From: Streptomyces sp. LUP47B
Lineage (GTDB): Bacteria; Actinomycetota; Actinomycetes; Streptomycetales; Streptomycetaceae
Assembly: GCF_001746295.1 (NCBI RefSeq)
Contig: NZ_MJAH01000006.1
Coordinates: forward strand, 1-40,482
DNA length: 40,482 bases
Direction of reading: 5' to 3'
Shown here piece after piece: positions 8,071 through 16,165 of the stretch. Both the position numbers and the translations under genes were made by a program. Under the pieces are notes generated by a model. It was not told the origin of the DNA. It saw only the letters and a program-made list of their open reading frames with translations, and ran no database searches. Within the stretch, counting starts at the first letter, position 1, and each line of letters opens with the position of its first letter.

Positions 8071-8401
8071 GCTGGAACAGGTCCCTCAGGCCCGCCTCCA
8101 GCTTCACCCGGCCCGAGCCCCAGGCCTTGGCGAAGTTCAGCTCGCCGTTCACCAGGGCCACCAGGTCGTCACCGGACATGGCGAGCCTGATCTGGGCCTT
8201 CTCCTGCGGAGGACCCTGCAGGGTGTCGTGGACCACGATCCGGCCGCCGGTCATCCGGCCGACGAAGGTGACGTCGAGATCGGTGATCCGGCAGCTCACC
8301 GAGCGGTCCATGGACGCCGCCGTGGCGGCGTCCCCCTCGGCGTTGCGCATGTTGTCGGAGAGCTTCTCGAGTGCGGCGCGGCACTCCTCGATCGTGGCCA
8401 T
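8054..8401 (-). CDS. SCP2 sterol-binding domain protein
   Basis: A small protein of 115 residues consisting of a single SCP2-like fold: an N-terminal helix (MATIEECRAALEKLSDNM), a beta-sheet core, and the typical ending GDDLVALVNGELNFAKAWGSGRVKLEAGLRDLFQLRKLL. SCP2 domains bind lipids or other hydrophobic ligands; the ligand here is unknown. On the minus strand the -10-like TACCGT lies eight bases before ATG 8401 with no ribosome site, so translation may be leaderless. Its 3' end overlaps the iron ATPase gene tail to tail by 17 bp, which allows antisense interference. Confidence 0.85.
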   Translation of the reverse strand: MATIEECRAALEKLSDNMRNAEGDAATAASMDRSVSCRITDLDVTFVGRMTGGRIVVHDTLQGPPQEKAQIRLAMSGDDLVALVNGELNFAKAWGSGRVKLEAGLRDLFQLRKLL

Positions 8402-8443
8402 CGCGATCGACGGTACCGCAGCGGTTCGGGGTAGCGTCTGGGC
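8402..8443. promoter_or_regulatory. Divergent promoter region with two candidate leaderless starts
   Basis: Only 42 bp separate the two divergent start codons. On the plus strand TAGCGT (8432-8437) is followed by six bases and ATG 8444. On the minus strand TACCGT (8415-8410) is followed by eight bases and ATG 8401. Neither gene has an obvious Shine-Dalgarno sequence. -35 elements are weak (tcgacg at 8407-8412 for the plus strand). Confidence 0.45.
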
Positions 8444-8746
8444 ATGAGCGACGCAGTTCCAGAGCCTTCACAAGAGGTCCCGGTCGTGCCCGAGTACGAC
8501 CCGGCTGCCCCCGCCCCTCTCCACGTGCCCCGCACCCCCACCGGCAACGCCGACGTGGATGCTCAGCTGGAGCGGCTGGGCGACGCCGACCACCTCGCCA
8601 CGGACGGACACATCGAGGTGTACGAGGATGTACACCGGGGGCTGCGCGACGCGCTCACCGCGCTCGACGCCCGCCCGGGACCTCCGGCGCCCTCACCGTC
8701 GTATGACCAGAGGGCGCCCTCACCCTCGTATGGCACTAGGAGCTGA
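8444..8746 (+). CDS. Conserved hypothetical protein upstream of tlyA
   Basis: A protein of 100 residues. The N-terminal third is Pro/acidic-rich. The middle holds a short likely helical core (DVDAQLERLGDADHLATD, then GHIEVYEDVHRGLRDALTALDA) that I recall as conserved just upstream of tlyA in Streptomyces. The C-terminus ends with two copies of APSPSY, encoded by a 27-bp tandem duplication (8686-8705 and 8713-8732). No function can be assigned. The stop at 8746 is seven bases before the tlyA GTG, so the two are probably cotranscribed. Confidence 0.7.
   Translation: MSDAVPEPSQEVPVVPEYDPAAPAPLHVPRTPTGNADVDAQLERLGDADHLATDGHIEVYEDVHRGLRDALTALDARPGPPAPSPSYDQRAPSPSYGTRS
8686..8732 (+). repeat. 27-bp period tandem duplication at a gene junction
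   Basis: ggcgccctcaccgtcgtatg (8686-8705) recurs as ggcgccctcaccctcgtatg (8713-8732) with a single mismatch. It encodes the repeated APSPSY at the end of the small hypothetical protein, and the second copy supplies an in-frame ATG (8730) upstream of the tlyA start. Confidence 0.75.
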
Positions 8747-8753
8747 ACCGAAC

Positions 8754-9569
8754 GTGGCAGGAGTCGCACGCAACCGTCTGGACGCGGAGCTGGTCCGCCG
8801 GAAGCTGGCGCGCTCGCGCGAGCACGCCGGCCAGCTGATCGCGGCCGGACGGGTCACCGTCGGCAAGACCGTCGCGACCAAGTCCGCCACCCAGGTGGAG
8901 ACCGCGGCCGCGATCGTGGTGCAGAGCGACGACAGCGATCCCGGCTACGTGTCCCGGGGCGGGCACAAGCTCGCGGGCGCCCTTCAGGTGTTCGTGCCGC
9001 GGGGACTCGTCGTCGAGGGGCGGCGGGCGCTGGACGCCGGGGCCTCCACCGGCGGTTTCACCGATGTGCTGCTGCGGGCGGGGGCCGCGCAGGTGGTCGC
9101 CGTCGACGTCGGCTACGGACAACTCGCGTGGTCTCTGCAGAGCGATGAACGCGTCACCGTCAAGGACCGTACGAACGTACGCGAGTTGACGCTCGAAGCG
9201 ATCGATGGGGAACCAGTGGATCTTGTCGTGGGGGATCTGTCCTTCATCCCGCTCGGACTGGTACTGCCCGCCCTGGTGCGGTGCGTGAAGCCGGACGCCG
9301 ATCTGGTGATGATGGTGAAGCCGCAGTTCGAGGTGGGTAAGGAGCGGCTGGGCAGTGGGGGAGTCGTACGCAGCACGCAGCTGCGGGCCGAGGCCGTGCG
9401 CGGTGTCGCCGCGAAGGCGGCGGAACTCGGGCTCGGGGTGAACGGGGTCACGGCCAGTCCGTTGCCCGGGCCCTCGGGCAATGTCGAATACTTTCTGTGG
9501 CTGCGTGCCGGGGCACCCGCCCTGGACCCGGCCGATGTCGACCGTGCAGTTGCGGAGGGGCCGCGTTGA
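8754..9569 (+). CDS. tlyA: TlyA family rRNA (cytidine-2'-O)-methyltransferase
   Basis: A protein of 271 residues. An N-terminal S4 RNA-binding domain (RLDAELVRRKLARSREHAGQ to about residue 60) is followed by a Rossmann methyltransferase domain. Its SAM motif is ALDAGASTGGFTDVLLRAGA near residue 90, followed by VVAVDVGYGQLAW; the catalytic-type motifs are LVVGDLSFIPLG and MVKPQFEVGKE. TlyA methylates ribose 2'-OH of C1409 of 16S (and C1920 of 23S) rRNA and determines capreomycin susceptibility in mycobacteria. GTG 8754 follows taggag (8737-8742); an upstream ATG at 8730 is an alternative. The nadK start overlaps its stop. Confidence 0.93.
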   Translation: MAGVARNRLDAELVRRKLARSREHAGQLIAAGRVTVGKTVATKSATQVETAAAIVVQSDDSDPGYVSRGGHKLAGALQVFVPRGLVVEGRRALDAGASTGGFTDVLLRAGAAQVVAVDVGYGQLAWSLQSDERVTVKDRTNVRELTLEAIDGEPVDLVVGDLSFIPLGLVLPALVRCVKPDADLVMMVKPQFEVGKERLGSGGVVRSTQLRAEAVRGVAAKAAELGLGVNGVTASPLPGPSGNVEYFLWLRAGAPALDPADVDRAVAEGPR

Positions 9570-10471
9570 GCCAGAACCGAGCTCGTACTGTTTTCCTGCT
9601 CGCCCACACCGGGCGGCCCGCGGCCATTCGCAGTGCCGAGCTGGTCGTCAAGGGGCTGATGCAGTCGGGGATCGGCGTGCGCGTCCTGGAGTACGAGGCG
9701 GCCGACCTGCCGCTGCCGCCCGAGGTGCAGCTCGTCAAGGAGGCGACTCCGCAGTGCCTCGAAGGATGCGAGCTGCTCATCGTGCTCGGCGGCGACGGGA
9801 CGCTGCTGCGCGGCGCCGAGTTCGCCCGGGCGTCCGGGGTGCCGATGCTGGGCGTCAACCTGGGCAGTGTCGGGTTCCTCGCCGAGGCCGAGCGGGACGA
9901 TCTCGACAAGGTCGTCGACCGGGTGGTGACCAAGGCGTACGAGGTCGAGGAGCGGATGACCGTCGACGTCGTCGTTCACCGGAACGGGGACATCGTTCAC
10001 ACGGACTGGGCGCTGAACGAGGCGGCCGTGCAGAAGGCCGGCGCGGAGAAGCTGCTCGAGGTCGTGCTGGAGATCGACGGGCGGCCGGTGACGGGCTTCG
10101 GGTGCGACGGGATCGTGCTGTCCACACCCACCGGGTCCACGGCCTACGCGTTCTCCGCGGGCGGGCCGGTGGTGTGGCCCGAGGTGGAGGCGCTGCTGAT
10201 GGTGCCGATCTCCGCGCACGCGCTGTTCGCGAAACCGTTGGTGACCTCGCCGAACTCGGTGCTGGCCGTGGAGTTGCTGCCGCACATTCCGCCGGGTGTG
10301 CTGTGGTGCGACGGGCGGCGGACGTTCGAGTTGCCGCCGGGGGCGCGGGTCGAGGTGCGGCGGGGGGCTGTGCCGGTGCGGTTGGCCCGGCTGCATCACG
10401 CTTCGTTCACGGACCGGCTGGTGGCGAAGTTCGCGTTGCCCGTTTCCGGGTGGCGGGGGGCGCCTCACTAG
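9566..10471 (+). CDS. nadK: NAD kinase
   Basis: A protein of 301 residues that phosphorylates NAD to NADP. It has the defining LIVLGGDGTLLRGAEFA motif (catalytic Asp77) and the nucleotide-binding block GCDGIVLSTPTGSTAYAFSAGGP, in the family's usual length. The start is TTG 9566, overlapping the tlyA stop and preceded by ggagggg (9554-9560). The tlyA-nadK-recN order is a common actinobacterial operon. A dispersed intergenic repeat with a small hairpin begins about 45 bp after the stop. Confidence 0.95.
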   Translation: MSQNRARTVFLLAHTGRPAAIRSAELVVKGLMQSGIGVRVLEYEAADLPLPPEVQLVKEATPQCLEGCELLIVLGGDGTLLRGAEFARASGVPMLGVNLGSVGFLAEAERDDLDKVVDRVVTKAYEVEERMTVDVVVHRNGDIVHTDWALNEAAVQKAGAEKLLEVVLEIDGRPVTGFGCDGIVLSTPTGSTAYAFSAGGPVVWPEVEALLMVPISAHALFAKPLVTSPNSVLAVELLPHIPPGVLWCDGRRTFELPPGARVEVRRGAVPVRLARLHHASFTDRLVAKFALPVSGWRGAPH

Positions 10472-10515
10472 CCGGCTGTGGGGGCTGGTTGCGGAGCGTG
10501 GGCGACCGCGGGCCG

Positions 10516-10575
10516 GTGGTGGCTTGTCGCGCCCACGCGGCGGAGCCGCAAATCGAAACAGCCCCGCGCCCCTGA
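10516..10575 (+). repeat. Dispersed intergenic repeat, copy 1
   Basis: About 60 bp containing gtcgcgcccacgcggcgg, then agccgca and cagccccgcgcccct. It is nearly the same as 21885-21943. A 5-bp hairpin (gcggc, loop gga, gccgc) sits in the middle. I recall closely similar sequences between genes throughout Streptomyces genomes. It lies in the gap between nadK and recN. Confidence 0.7.
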
Positions 10576-10645
10576 GGAACCTCCACTCGCCCGAGTGAAC
10601 AGGGCACCTCGCACTCGCCCGCCCCGACCTCGTAAGGTCTTCACC

Positions 10646-12376
10646 GTGCTGGAAGAGATGCGGATACGGTCGCTCGGAGTCATCGATGACGCCGTCGTCG
10701 AGTTGTCGCCCGGGTTCACCGCTGTCACCGGTGAGACGGGTGCGGGCAAGACGATGGTGGTCACCAGCCTGGGGCTGCTGCTCGGTGGGCGGGCCGACGC
10801 GGCGCTCGTGCGGATCGGGGCCGAGAAGGCGGTGGTGGAGGGGCGGATCACGGTGTCCGCCGGTGACTCCGTCGTCGTACGGGCCGAGGAGGCGGGGGCG
10901 GAGCTCGACGACGGGGCGCTGTTGATCAGCCGTACCGTTTCCGCCGAGGGGCGGTCCCGGGCGCACCTGGGTGGGCGGTCCGTGCCCGTGGGGGTGCTCG
11001 CCGAGCTCGCCGACGAGCTGGTCGCGGTGCACGGGCAGACCGATCAGCAGGGGCTGCTCAAGCTGACCCGGCAGCGGCAGGCGCTCGACCGGTACGCGGG
11101 TGACGCCGTCGCCGTGCCGCTGGCCAAGTACACCGAGGCCTACCGGCGGCTGCGGGCGGTCTCCGACGAACTGGACGAGATCGTCACGCGCGCGCGTGAG
11201 CGGGCCCAGGAAGCCGACAGGCTGCGGTACGGGCTCGACGAGATCGCCGGCGTGGAGCCCCGGGCCGGGGAGGACGTCGAGCTGGCCGAGGAGGCCGAGC
11301 GGCTCGGGCACGCCGAGGCTCTGTCGTCGGCCGCCACGGCCGCTCACGCCGCCCTCGCCGGGAACCCCGAGGACCCCGAGGGCATCGAAGCCGCGACGCT
11401 CGTGGCGGGCGCTCAGCGGGCTCTGGAAGCCGTACGGTCGCACGACCCGGCCCTGGCGGCGCTCGCCGACCGGATCGGGGAGATCGGGATCCTGCTGGGC
11501 GATGTGGCCGGGGAGCTGGCGGGGTACGCCGACGATCTGGACGCCGATCCGCTCCGGCTGTCGGCCGTCGAGGAGCGGCGGGCCGCCCTCACCGCGCTGA
11601 CGCGGAAGTACGGCGAGGACGTCGCCGCCGTGCTCACCTGGGCCGAGCAGAGTGCCGCGAGACTCACCGAACTCGACGGCGACGACGAGCGGATCGACGA
11701 GCTGACCGCCGAGCGGGACGCGCTCAGGGCCGAACTGGGCGGGCTGGCGCAGGCGCTTTCGGACGCGCGTACGGAGGCCGCGGAGAGGTTTGCCGCCGCG
11801 GTGACCGCAGAGCTGGCCTCGCTGGCGATGCCCCACGCGCGCGTGTCCTTCGCCATCCGGCAGACCGAGGACCCGGAGGGTGTCGAGGTCGGCGGGCGCG
11901 CGGTCGCGTACGGGCCGGCTGGTGTCGACGAGGTCGAGCTGCTGCTCGCCCCGCATCCGGGTGCGCCGGCGCGGCCCATCGCCAAGGGCGCGTCCGGCGG
12001 TGAGCTCTCGCGTGTGATGCTGGCCGTCGAGGTCGTCTTCGCGGGGACGGACCCCGTGCCGACCTATCTCTTCGACGAGGTCGACGCCGGGGTCGGCGGC
12101 AAGGCGGCGGTCGAGATCGGGCGGCGGCTCGCACGGCTCGCGAAGACCGCGCAGGTCGTGGTCGTGACCCATCTGCCTCAGGTCGCCGCCTTCGCCGACC
12201 GGCAGTTGCTGGTCGAGAAGACGAACGACGGGTCCGTCACCCGGTCCGGAGTGAAGGTCCTGGAGGGCGAGGAGCGGGTTCGGGAGCTGTCCCGGATGCT
12301 CGCCGGACAGGAGGACTCGGAGACGGCCCGCGCGCATGCGGAGGAGTTGCTGGCCACCGCCCGGGCGGACGCGTGA
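10646..12376 (+). CDS. recN: DNA repair protein RecN (SMC-like ATPase)
   Basis: A protein of 576 residues. Walker A is TGETGAGKT (28-36), followed by two long coiled-coil arms (about 150-380, rich in E, A, R and L heptads), the signature KGASGGELSRVMLAVEVVF and Walker B TYLFDEVDAGVGGKAA. RecN holds DNA at double-strand breaks for recombination repair. GTG 10646 is preceded by aagg eight bases upstream; ATG 10658 is an alternative that lacks a spaced ribosome site. The next gene begins inside its stop codon (GTGA). Confidence 0.95.
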   Translation: MLEEMRIRSLGVIDDAVVELSPGFTAVTGETGAGKTMVVTSLGLLLGGRADAALVRIGAEKAVVEGRITVSAGDSVVVRAEEAGAELDDGALLISRTVSAEGRSRAHLGGRSVPVGVLAELADELVAVHGQTDQQGLLKLTRQRQALDRYAGDAVAVPLAKYTEAYRRLRAVSDELDEIVTRARERAQEADRLRYGLDEIAGVEPRAGEDVELAEEAERLGHAEALSSAATAAHAALAGNPEDPEGIEAATLVAGAQRALEAVRSHDPALAALADRIGEIGILLGDVAGELAGYADDLDADPLRLSAVEERRAALTALTRKYGEDVAAVLTWAEQSAARLTELDGDDERIDELTAERDALRAELGGLAQALSDARTEAAERFAAAVTAELASLAMPHARVSFAIRQTEDPEGVEVGGRAVAYGPAGVDEVELLLAPHPGAPARPIAKGASGGELSRVMLAVEVVFAGTDPVPTYLFDEVDAGVGGKAAVEIGRRLARLAKTAQVVVVTHLPQVAAFADRQLLVEKTNDGSVTRSGVKVLEGEERVRELSRMLAGQEDSETARAHAEELLATARADA

Positions 12377-13134
12377 GGGGTACGTCCCTGGGCATCACCG
12401 CCGCGATGACTCGCGTCGGCATGGCCGCTCTTCGGGCGACGGCGCCGGGTGGGCGGGAGCGGTGGGAGCGGACGAACTACGCGGGGCGGACGGTCGAGTT
12501 GTACGCCGGGCCCGCGAGCGCCCTGGCGGTCGCCCTGGGGGCGGGACGGGTTCGGCCCGCCGCGGGAATGGCTGTCGCTGTCGCCGGGCTCTGCGGGGCG
12601 TACGACGACCTCGCCGGCGATCACCGGCGGGGGTTCCGGGCGCATCTCGCCGCACTGCGTCAGGGCGAAGTCACCAGCGGGACCGTCAAGTTGTTCGGGA
12701 TATCGGCGGCCGGGCTGGTCGCGGGGGCGCTGATGAAGGAGCGGCTGGTGGACAAGGCGCTCGCTGGTGTGGTGATCGCCGGGGCCGCGCATTTCGTCAA
12801 CCTCGTGGATGTACGGCCCGGTCGGGCGGCCGGTGCGGTGGTGGCGCTCGGGGTCGCGGGGATGACGCAGTCGGAGTTGGCCGCCGTGGCCGTGGGCGCG
12901 GCGGGGGCCGTACTGCCGGACGACCTCGGTGAGCGCGTGATGATCGGTGATGTGGGGGCGCATGCGTTGGGGGCGGCTCTGGGGGCCGCGGTGGTCGAGA
13001 GCAACGGGCGGCTGGGGCTGGTTGCGCATGCCGCCGCGGTTGTTGCTGCCGCTGCCTGTGGGGGTGCGGTGAGTCGTGTGTCGGCTGTGGGCCCCTTCAG
13101 ATCGGATCAGCCGTCCCATCACTCTTGTGAGTGA
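12373..13134 (+). CDS. MraY/WecA-like polyprenyl-phosphate glycosyl-1-phosphate transferase homologue (divergent)
   Basis: A protein of 253 residues with several hydrophobic Ala/Gly/Val-rich segments. Its motif order matches the COG0472 (MraY/WecA) superfamily: NYAGRTVEL near residue 36, AYDDLAGD near 76 (DDxxxD), HFVNLVDVRPGRA near 139 (compare NxxNxxDGxDGLA) and MIGDVGAHALGAALG near 193 (compare GDxGS). The protein is about 100 residues shorter than WecA. The DGxDG block is degenerate (VDVRPG) and no HxxDH-type loop is seen, so catalysis is uncertain. GTG 12373 overlaps the recN stop. Function is unproven; a role with the downstream glycosyltransferase in a lipid-linked glycan is inferred. 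Confidence 0.65.
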   Translation: MRGTSLGITAAMTRVGMAALRATAPGGRERWERTNYAGRTVELYAGPASALAVALGAGRVRPAAGMAVAVAGLCGAYDDLAGDHRRGFRAHLAALRQGEVTSGTVKLFGISAAGLVAGALMKERLVDKALAGVVIAGAAHFVNLVDVRPGRAAGAVVALGVAGMTQSELAAVAVGAAGAVLPDDLGERVMIGDVGAHALGAALGAAVVESNGRLGLVAHAAAVVAAAACGGAVSRVSAVGPFRSDQPSHHSCE

Positions 13135-13310
13135 CCCCGACTCGCCGCACACGCCGTTCGCCCGTCGTCCGCATTCACGGAACACCCGTACGGCCTGGCA
13201 TCCTTGGCAGAGAACCCATCACGCGTAGGAAGCGCGCGGTACACCCCTCCGCTCGACACCTTCTGTACGTTTCCTCGTGACCGTCCGACCCGAACCAGGA
13301 GCCCGGCCAC

Positions 13311-14447
13311 GTGACCCCCGTGAGCAGCCACTCACCGCACGGCCAGTCGCCGCTGCGCACCGTGCAGGTGCTGGGCGGAGGCAATGCCGGCAGCAGCGCG
13401 CATGTGCGCTCCCTGACCTCGGGGCTTGTCGCGCGGGGCGTGCGGGTCACGGTGTGCGCCCCCGTCGAGGCGGATCAGGCCTACGACTTCTCCGGGGCCG
13501 GTGCCGAGCATGTGCACGTGCCGCGCAGCAGCGACCCGACCTCCGTGGCCGTGCTGCGGGCGGCATGCGCGGACGCCGATCTGGTGCACGCGCACGGGCT
13601 GCACGCCTCGTTCCGCGCGGTGCTCGCGCTCAGCGGCCGGCGCACTCCACTCGTCGTCACCTGGCACGACCGGGCGTACGCCGAGGGCGCGCGGGCCCAT
13701 TTCGTGCGCCTTCTCGAACGCCGGGTCGTGAAGGCCGCTTCCGTGGTGCTCGGGTCCACCTCCGCGCTCGTGGACCGGGCGCGCAGCACCGGCGCCCGGG
13801 ATGCGCGGCTCGCCGCCGTCGCCCTGCCCGGGCCGCGCGCGGCCGTCGAGCAGGAGGACCCCGACCGGCTGCGGCCCAAGGTGCGGGCCGAACTCGGGGC
13901 GACCGGGCGCCCGTTGCTGATGGCGGTCGGCTCCCTGGTCCGGCACCGGGGCTACGAGACCCTGCTGGACGCCGCCCGCGCGTGGCGCCTTCTCGACCCC
14001 GTGCCGCTGGTCGTCATCGCGGGGGAGGGGCCGCTGCGGGCGGTCCTTCAGGGCCGTATCGAGGACGAGGGACTGCCCGTTCGGCTGATCGGGCGGCGCG
14101 ACGACATCTCCGAACTGCTCGCCGCCGCCGATCTCGCGCTTCTGCCCAGCCGCTGGGAGGCGCGCTCGCTCCTCGCCCAGGAGGCCTTCCACGCGCGCGT
14201 GCCGCTCGTCGCGACCGAGGTCGGCGGCATCCCCGAACTCGTCGGCGACGCGGCCGAACTCGTCCCGTACGGCGACCCGGAGGCCCTCGGCGAGGCCGTC
14301 GTACGGCTGCTCGGAGATCCCGAGCGCCGGGAGCTGCTGAAGGAGCGGGGGGCGCGGCAGGCGGCGACCTGGCCGACCGAGGACGAGACCGTCGCGCAAG
14401 TGCTGAGTGTCTACGACGAGTTGACCCAGCCCCGGCCGCTCATCTGA
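13311..14447 (+). CDS. Glycosyltransferase, GT-B fold (GT4-like)
   Basis: A protein of 378 residues. The N-terminal domain carries the glycine-rich VQVLGGGNAGSSAHVRSL loop and VHAHGLHASFRAV. The C-terminal nucleotide-sugar domain carries AGEGPLRAVLQGRI and the E-x7-E motif in SRWEARSLLAQEAF, followed by PLVATEVGGIPELVGD. This is the pattern of retaining GT4 enzymes that use NDP-sugars. GTG 13311 follows aggag (13297-13301) by nine bases; a GTG at 13320 is an alternative. The 176-bp gap after the MraY-like gene may hold its own promoter (ttggca 13204, tagga 13226, spacing 16). Sugar and acceptor are unknown. Confidence 0.88.
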   Translation: MTPVSSHSPHGQSPLRTVQVLGGGNAGSSAHVRSLTSGLVARGVRVTVCAPVEADQAYDFSGAGAEHVHVPRSSDPTSVAVLRAACADADLVHAHGLHASFRAVLALSGRRTPLVVTWHDRAYAEGARAHFVRLLERRVVKAASVVLGSTSALVDRARSTGARDARLAAVALPGPRAAVEQEDPDRLRPKVRAELGATGRPLLMAVGSLVRHRGYETLLDAARAWRLLDPVPLVVIAGEGPLRAVLQGRIEDEGLPVRLIGRRDDISELLAAADLALLPSRWEARSLLAQEAFHARVPLVATEVGGIPELVGDAAELVPYGDPEALGEAVVRLLGDPERRELLKERGARQAATWPTEDETVAQVLSVYDELTQPRPLI

Positions 14448-14466
14448 GAAACCCGCCCGAACCGGG

Positions 14467-16110
14467 CTAGGGCACGTGCCGGCGTGCCCGTAGCGCCAGG
14501 CTCAACGCCAGTACCGTCTGCGGGTCGTCGAGGTCCGTGCCGAGCAACTCTCCGATGCGGGCGAGGCGGTTGTAGAGCGTCTGCCGGTTGAGGTGGAGTT
14601 CGCGGGCCGTCTCCGCCTTGCGGCCCGCGTGCGCCAGATAGGTCTGCAGGGTGGGCAGCAGCGGCGGCTTGGAGCGGTCGTCGTGGGCGCGCAGCGGGCC
14701 GATGGCGCGGTCCACGAAGGCCGCCAGGTCCGGGTGGTCGCGCAGCCGCCACAGGAGCAGGTCGATGTCGAGGCGGCGGGCGTCGTACCAGGGGCGGTCC
14801 GGCAGGCCCTGCGCCGCGGTCGCCGTCTCGGCCGCGTGCCTAAGGCCCGCGGAGGCCGCCGCCCAGCTGCCCGCGACTCCGACGACCACGACCGGCGGCT
14901 GGGCGCCCGGGCGTTGCATCCCGGCCCGCTCCACGCCCGCCCGCAGCGCTGCCGCGCCCCGGTCCGCCACCGCCGACCGCTCCGACTCCGAGCGCAGACC
15001 GAGCAGAACGAGCACCCGTCCCTCGACGGGCCGTACGCCGAGCAGGACGGGCACACCGAGCGAGGCCAGCTCCTCGGAGACCGCCCGGGCCAGCACCGCC
15101 CAGCCTCCCCCGGTGGTGGAGAGCGTGTCGCCCAGTCGCATCACCACGGGCAGCAGCGGGCCGGTGCCCGGCCTGAAGCCGAGCACGCGCGCCTGTGCCG
15201 GCGCGTCCTGCGAGGTGATGCGGCCCTCGGCGAGGTCGGTCAGGAAGTCGCCGCGTCCGCGGGCCGCGAGCTCCTCCTCCTGGCGGGCCTGCATCAGGAC
15301 GACCGCCAGGATGCCCGCCGCACGCTCGGCCGCCATGCGGTGCACGGGTACCAGCGGTGCCCGTACGGGAAGCAGGACCAGCCGCGCCCGCACCGAACCC
15401 GTGCCGGGCCCGCCCCCGGGCACGTCCACGAGGACCGAGCCGGACGGCGGTGTGTCCTGGTGCTGGCCGCGCAGTCCCTCCCAGACCTGGAGCGGGTCGG
15501 CGCCCTCGGGGCCCTCCCCGGCGGCGTACAGGAGCCGGCCGTCCGTCGTCTCCAGGAACACCGGGTTGCCGCTGAAGTCGGCCAGGATGCCGAGGACCTG
15601 CGGGACACCGCCGCCGCCCAGCAGGGCCTCCGTGCAGCGACGGTGCACCTCCTCCGCGCGCTGGAGCAGCGCGTAGTGCCCGTTGACGATCTCGGTGTGG
15701 ATCTCCTCGGTGACCGCCACGAACGGCACCTCGCGGTGCAGCTGGACGAGCGGAAGGCCGGTCGAGCGGGCGGTGTCGACCAGGGCGGCGGGGAGCCGGG
15801 TGAAACGCGGGCCCAGTTCGACCACCAGGGCCGCGATGCCGCGTTCGGCCAGGGTGCGGACGAACGCGCGCTGTTCGGCCGGACGGGTACCGAGACCGTA
15901 GCCCGTGGTCAGCAGCAGTTCGCCGCCCTTCAGCAGAGAGGCGATGTGCGGGACCTCGCCCGCGTGCACCCAGCGCACGGTCCGCTGCAGCCGGTCCGCG
16001 CCCGCGAGGATCTCCGGGAGCCCGCTGCGCAGAGCGGGCAGTTCCAGCGCGCGCTGGACGGTGATCCCGGCGCCCTGGGTGTCGAAGCCGCTGTTCGTAG
16101 CGCTGTCCAT
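14467..16110 (-). CDS. PucR-family transcriptional regulator
   Basis: A protein of 547 residues. The N-terminal PucR domain begins ITVQRALELPALRSGLPEIL and continues with WVHAGEVPHIASLLKGGELLLTTG. A central region resembles the CdaR/GGDEF-like domain. The C-terminal PucR-type helix-turn-helix is TLQTYLAHAGRKAETARELH followed by LNRQTLYNRLARIGELLG (about residues 480-520). PucR proteins activate purine, amino-acid or other catabolic genes, and the effector cannot be predicted. ATG 16110 is chosen because -10-like TAGCGT lies seven bases upstream; the frame is open further upstream but runs through the divergent gene. It is divergent from the LLM oxidoreductase, the best candidate target besides itself. 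Confidence 0.9.
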   Translation of the reverse strand: MDSATNSGFDTQGAGITVQRALELPALRSGLPEILAGADRLQRTVRWVHAGEVPHIASLLKGGELLLTTGYGLGTRPAEQRAFVRTLAERGIAALVVELGPRFTRLPAALVDTARSTGLPLVQLHREVPFVAVTEEIHTEIVNGHYALLQRAEEVHRRCTEALLGGGGVPQVLGILADFSGNPVFLETTDGRLLYAAGEGPEGADPLQVWEGLRGQHQDTPPSGSVLVDVPGGGPGTGSVRARLVLLPVRAPLVPVHRMAAERAAGILAVVLMQARQEEELAARGRGDFLTDLAEGRITSQDAPAQARVLGFRPGTGPLLPVVMRLGDTLSTTGGGWAVLARAVSEELASLGVPVLLGVRPVEGRVLVLLGLRSESERSAVADRGAAALRAGVERAGMQRPGAQPPVVVVGVAGSWAAASAGLRHAAETATAAQGLPDRPWYDARRLDIDLLLWRLRDHPDLAAFVDRAIGPLRAHDDRSKPPLLPTLQTYLAHAGRKAETARELHLNRQTLYNRLARIGELLGTDLDDPQTVLALSLALRARRHVP

Positions 16111-16165
16111 GAGCCGGACGCTACCCGAGGCGTGCCCGGTGCCGCGGCGGGGTAGCGGCCGGTGC
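16111..16165. promoter_or_regulatory. Mirrored divergent leaderless promoters (pucR-like / LLM oxidoreductase)
   Basis: In 55 bp between the two ATGs, each strand carries the same module: gggTAGCG(T/G)ccgg(c/t)(t/g)cATGGAC. The -10 hexamers are TAGCGG (16153-16158, plus) and TAGCGT (16123-16118, minus), each exactly seven bases from its ATG, and 19 of 22 positions agree. Neither gene has a Shine-Dalgarno site. The -35 region of each promoter overlaps the upstream flank of the other, so one bound regulator or polymerase should affect both. Confidence 0.6.

Noticed and set aside
10516..10575. Intergenic repeat considered as an insertion sequence remnant
   Set aside because: There are no terminal inverted repeats, target duplications or transposase fragments; the element is short with only an internal hairpin.
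9113..12337. 1074-residue minus-strand open frame across tlyA, nadK and recN
   Set aside because: The plus strand carries three proteins with full catalytic motifs. The minus frame is a GC-codon shadow without domains.
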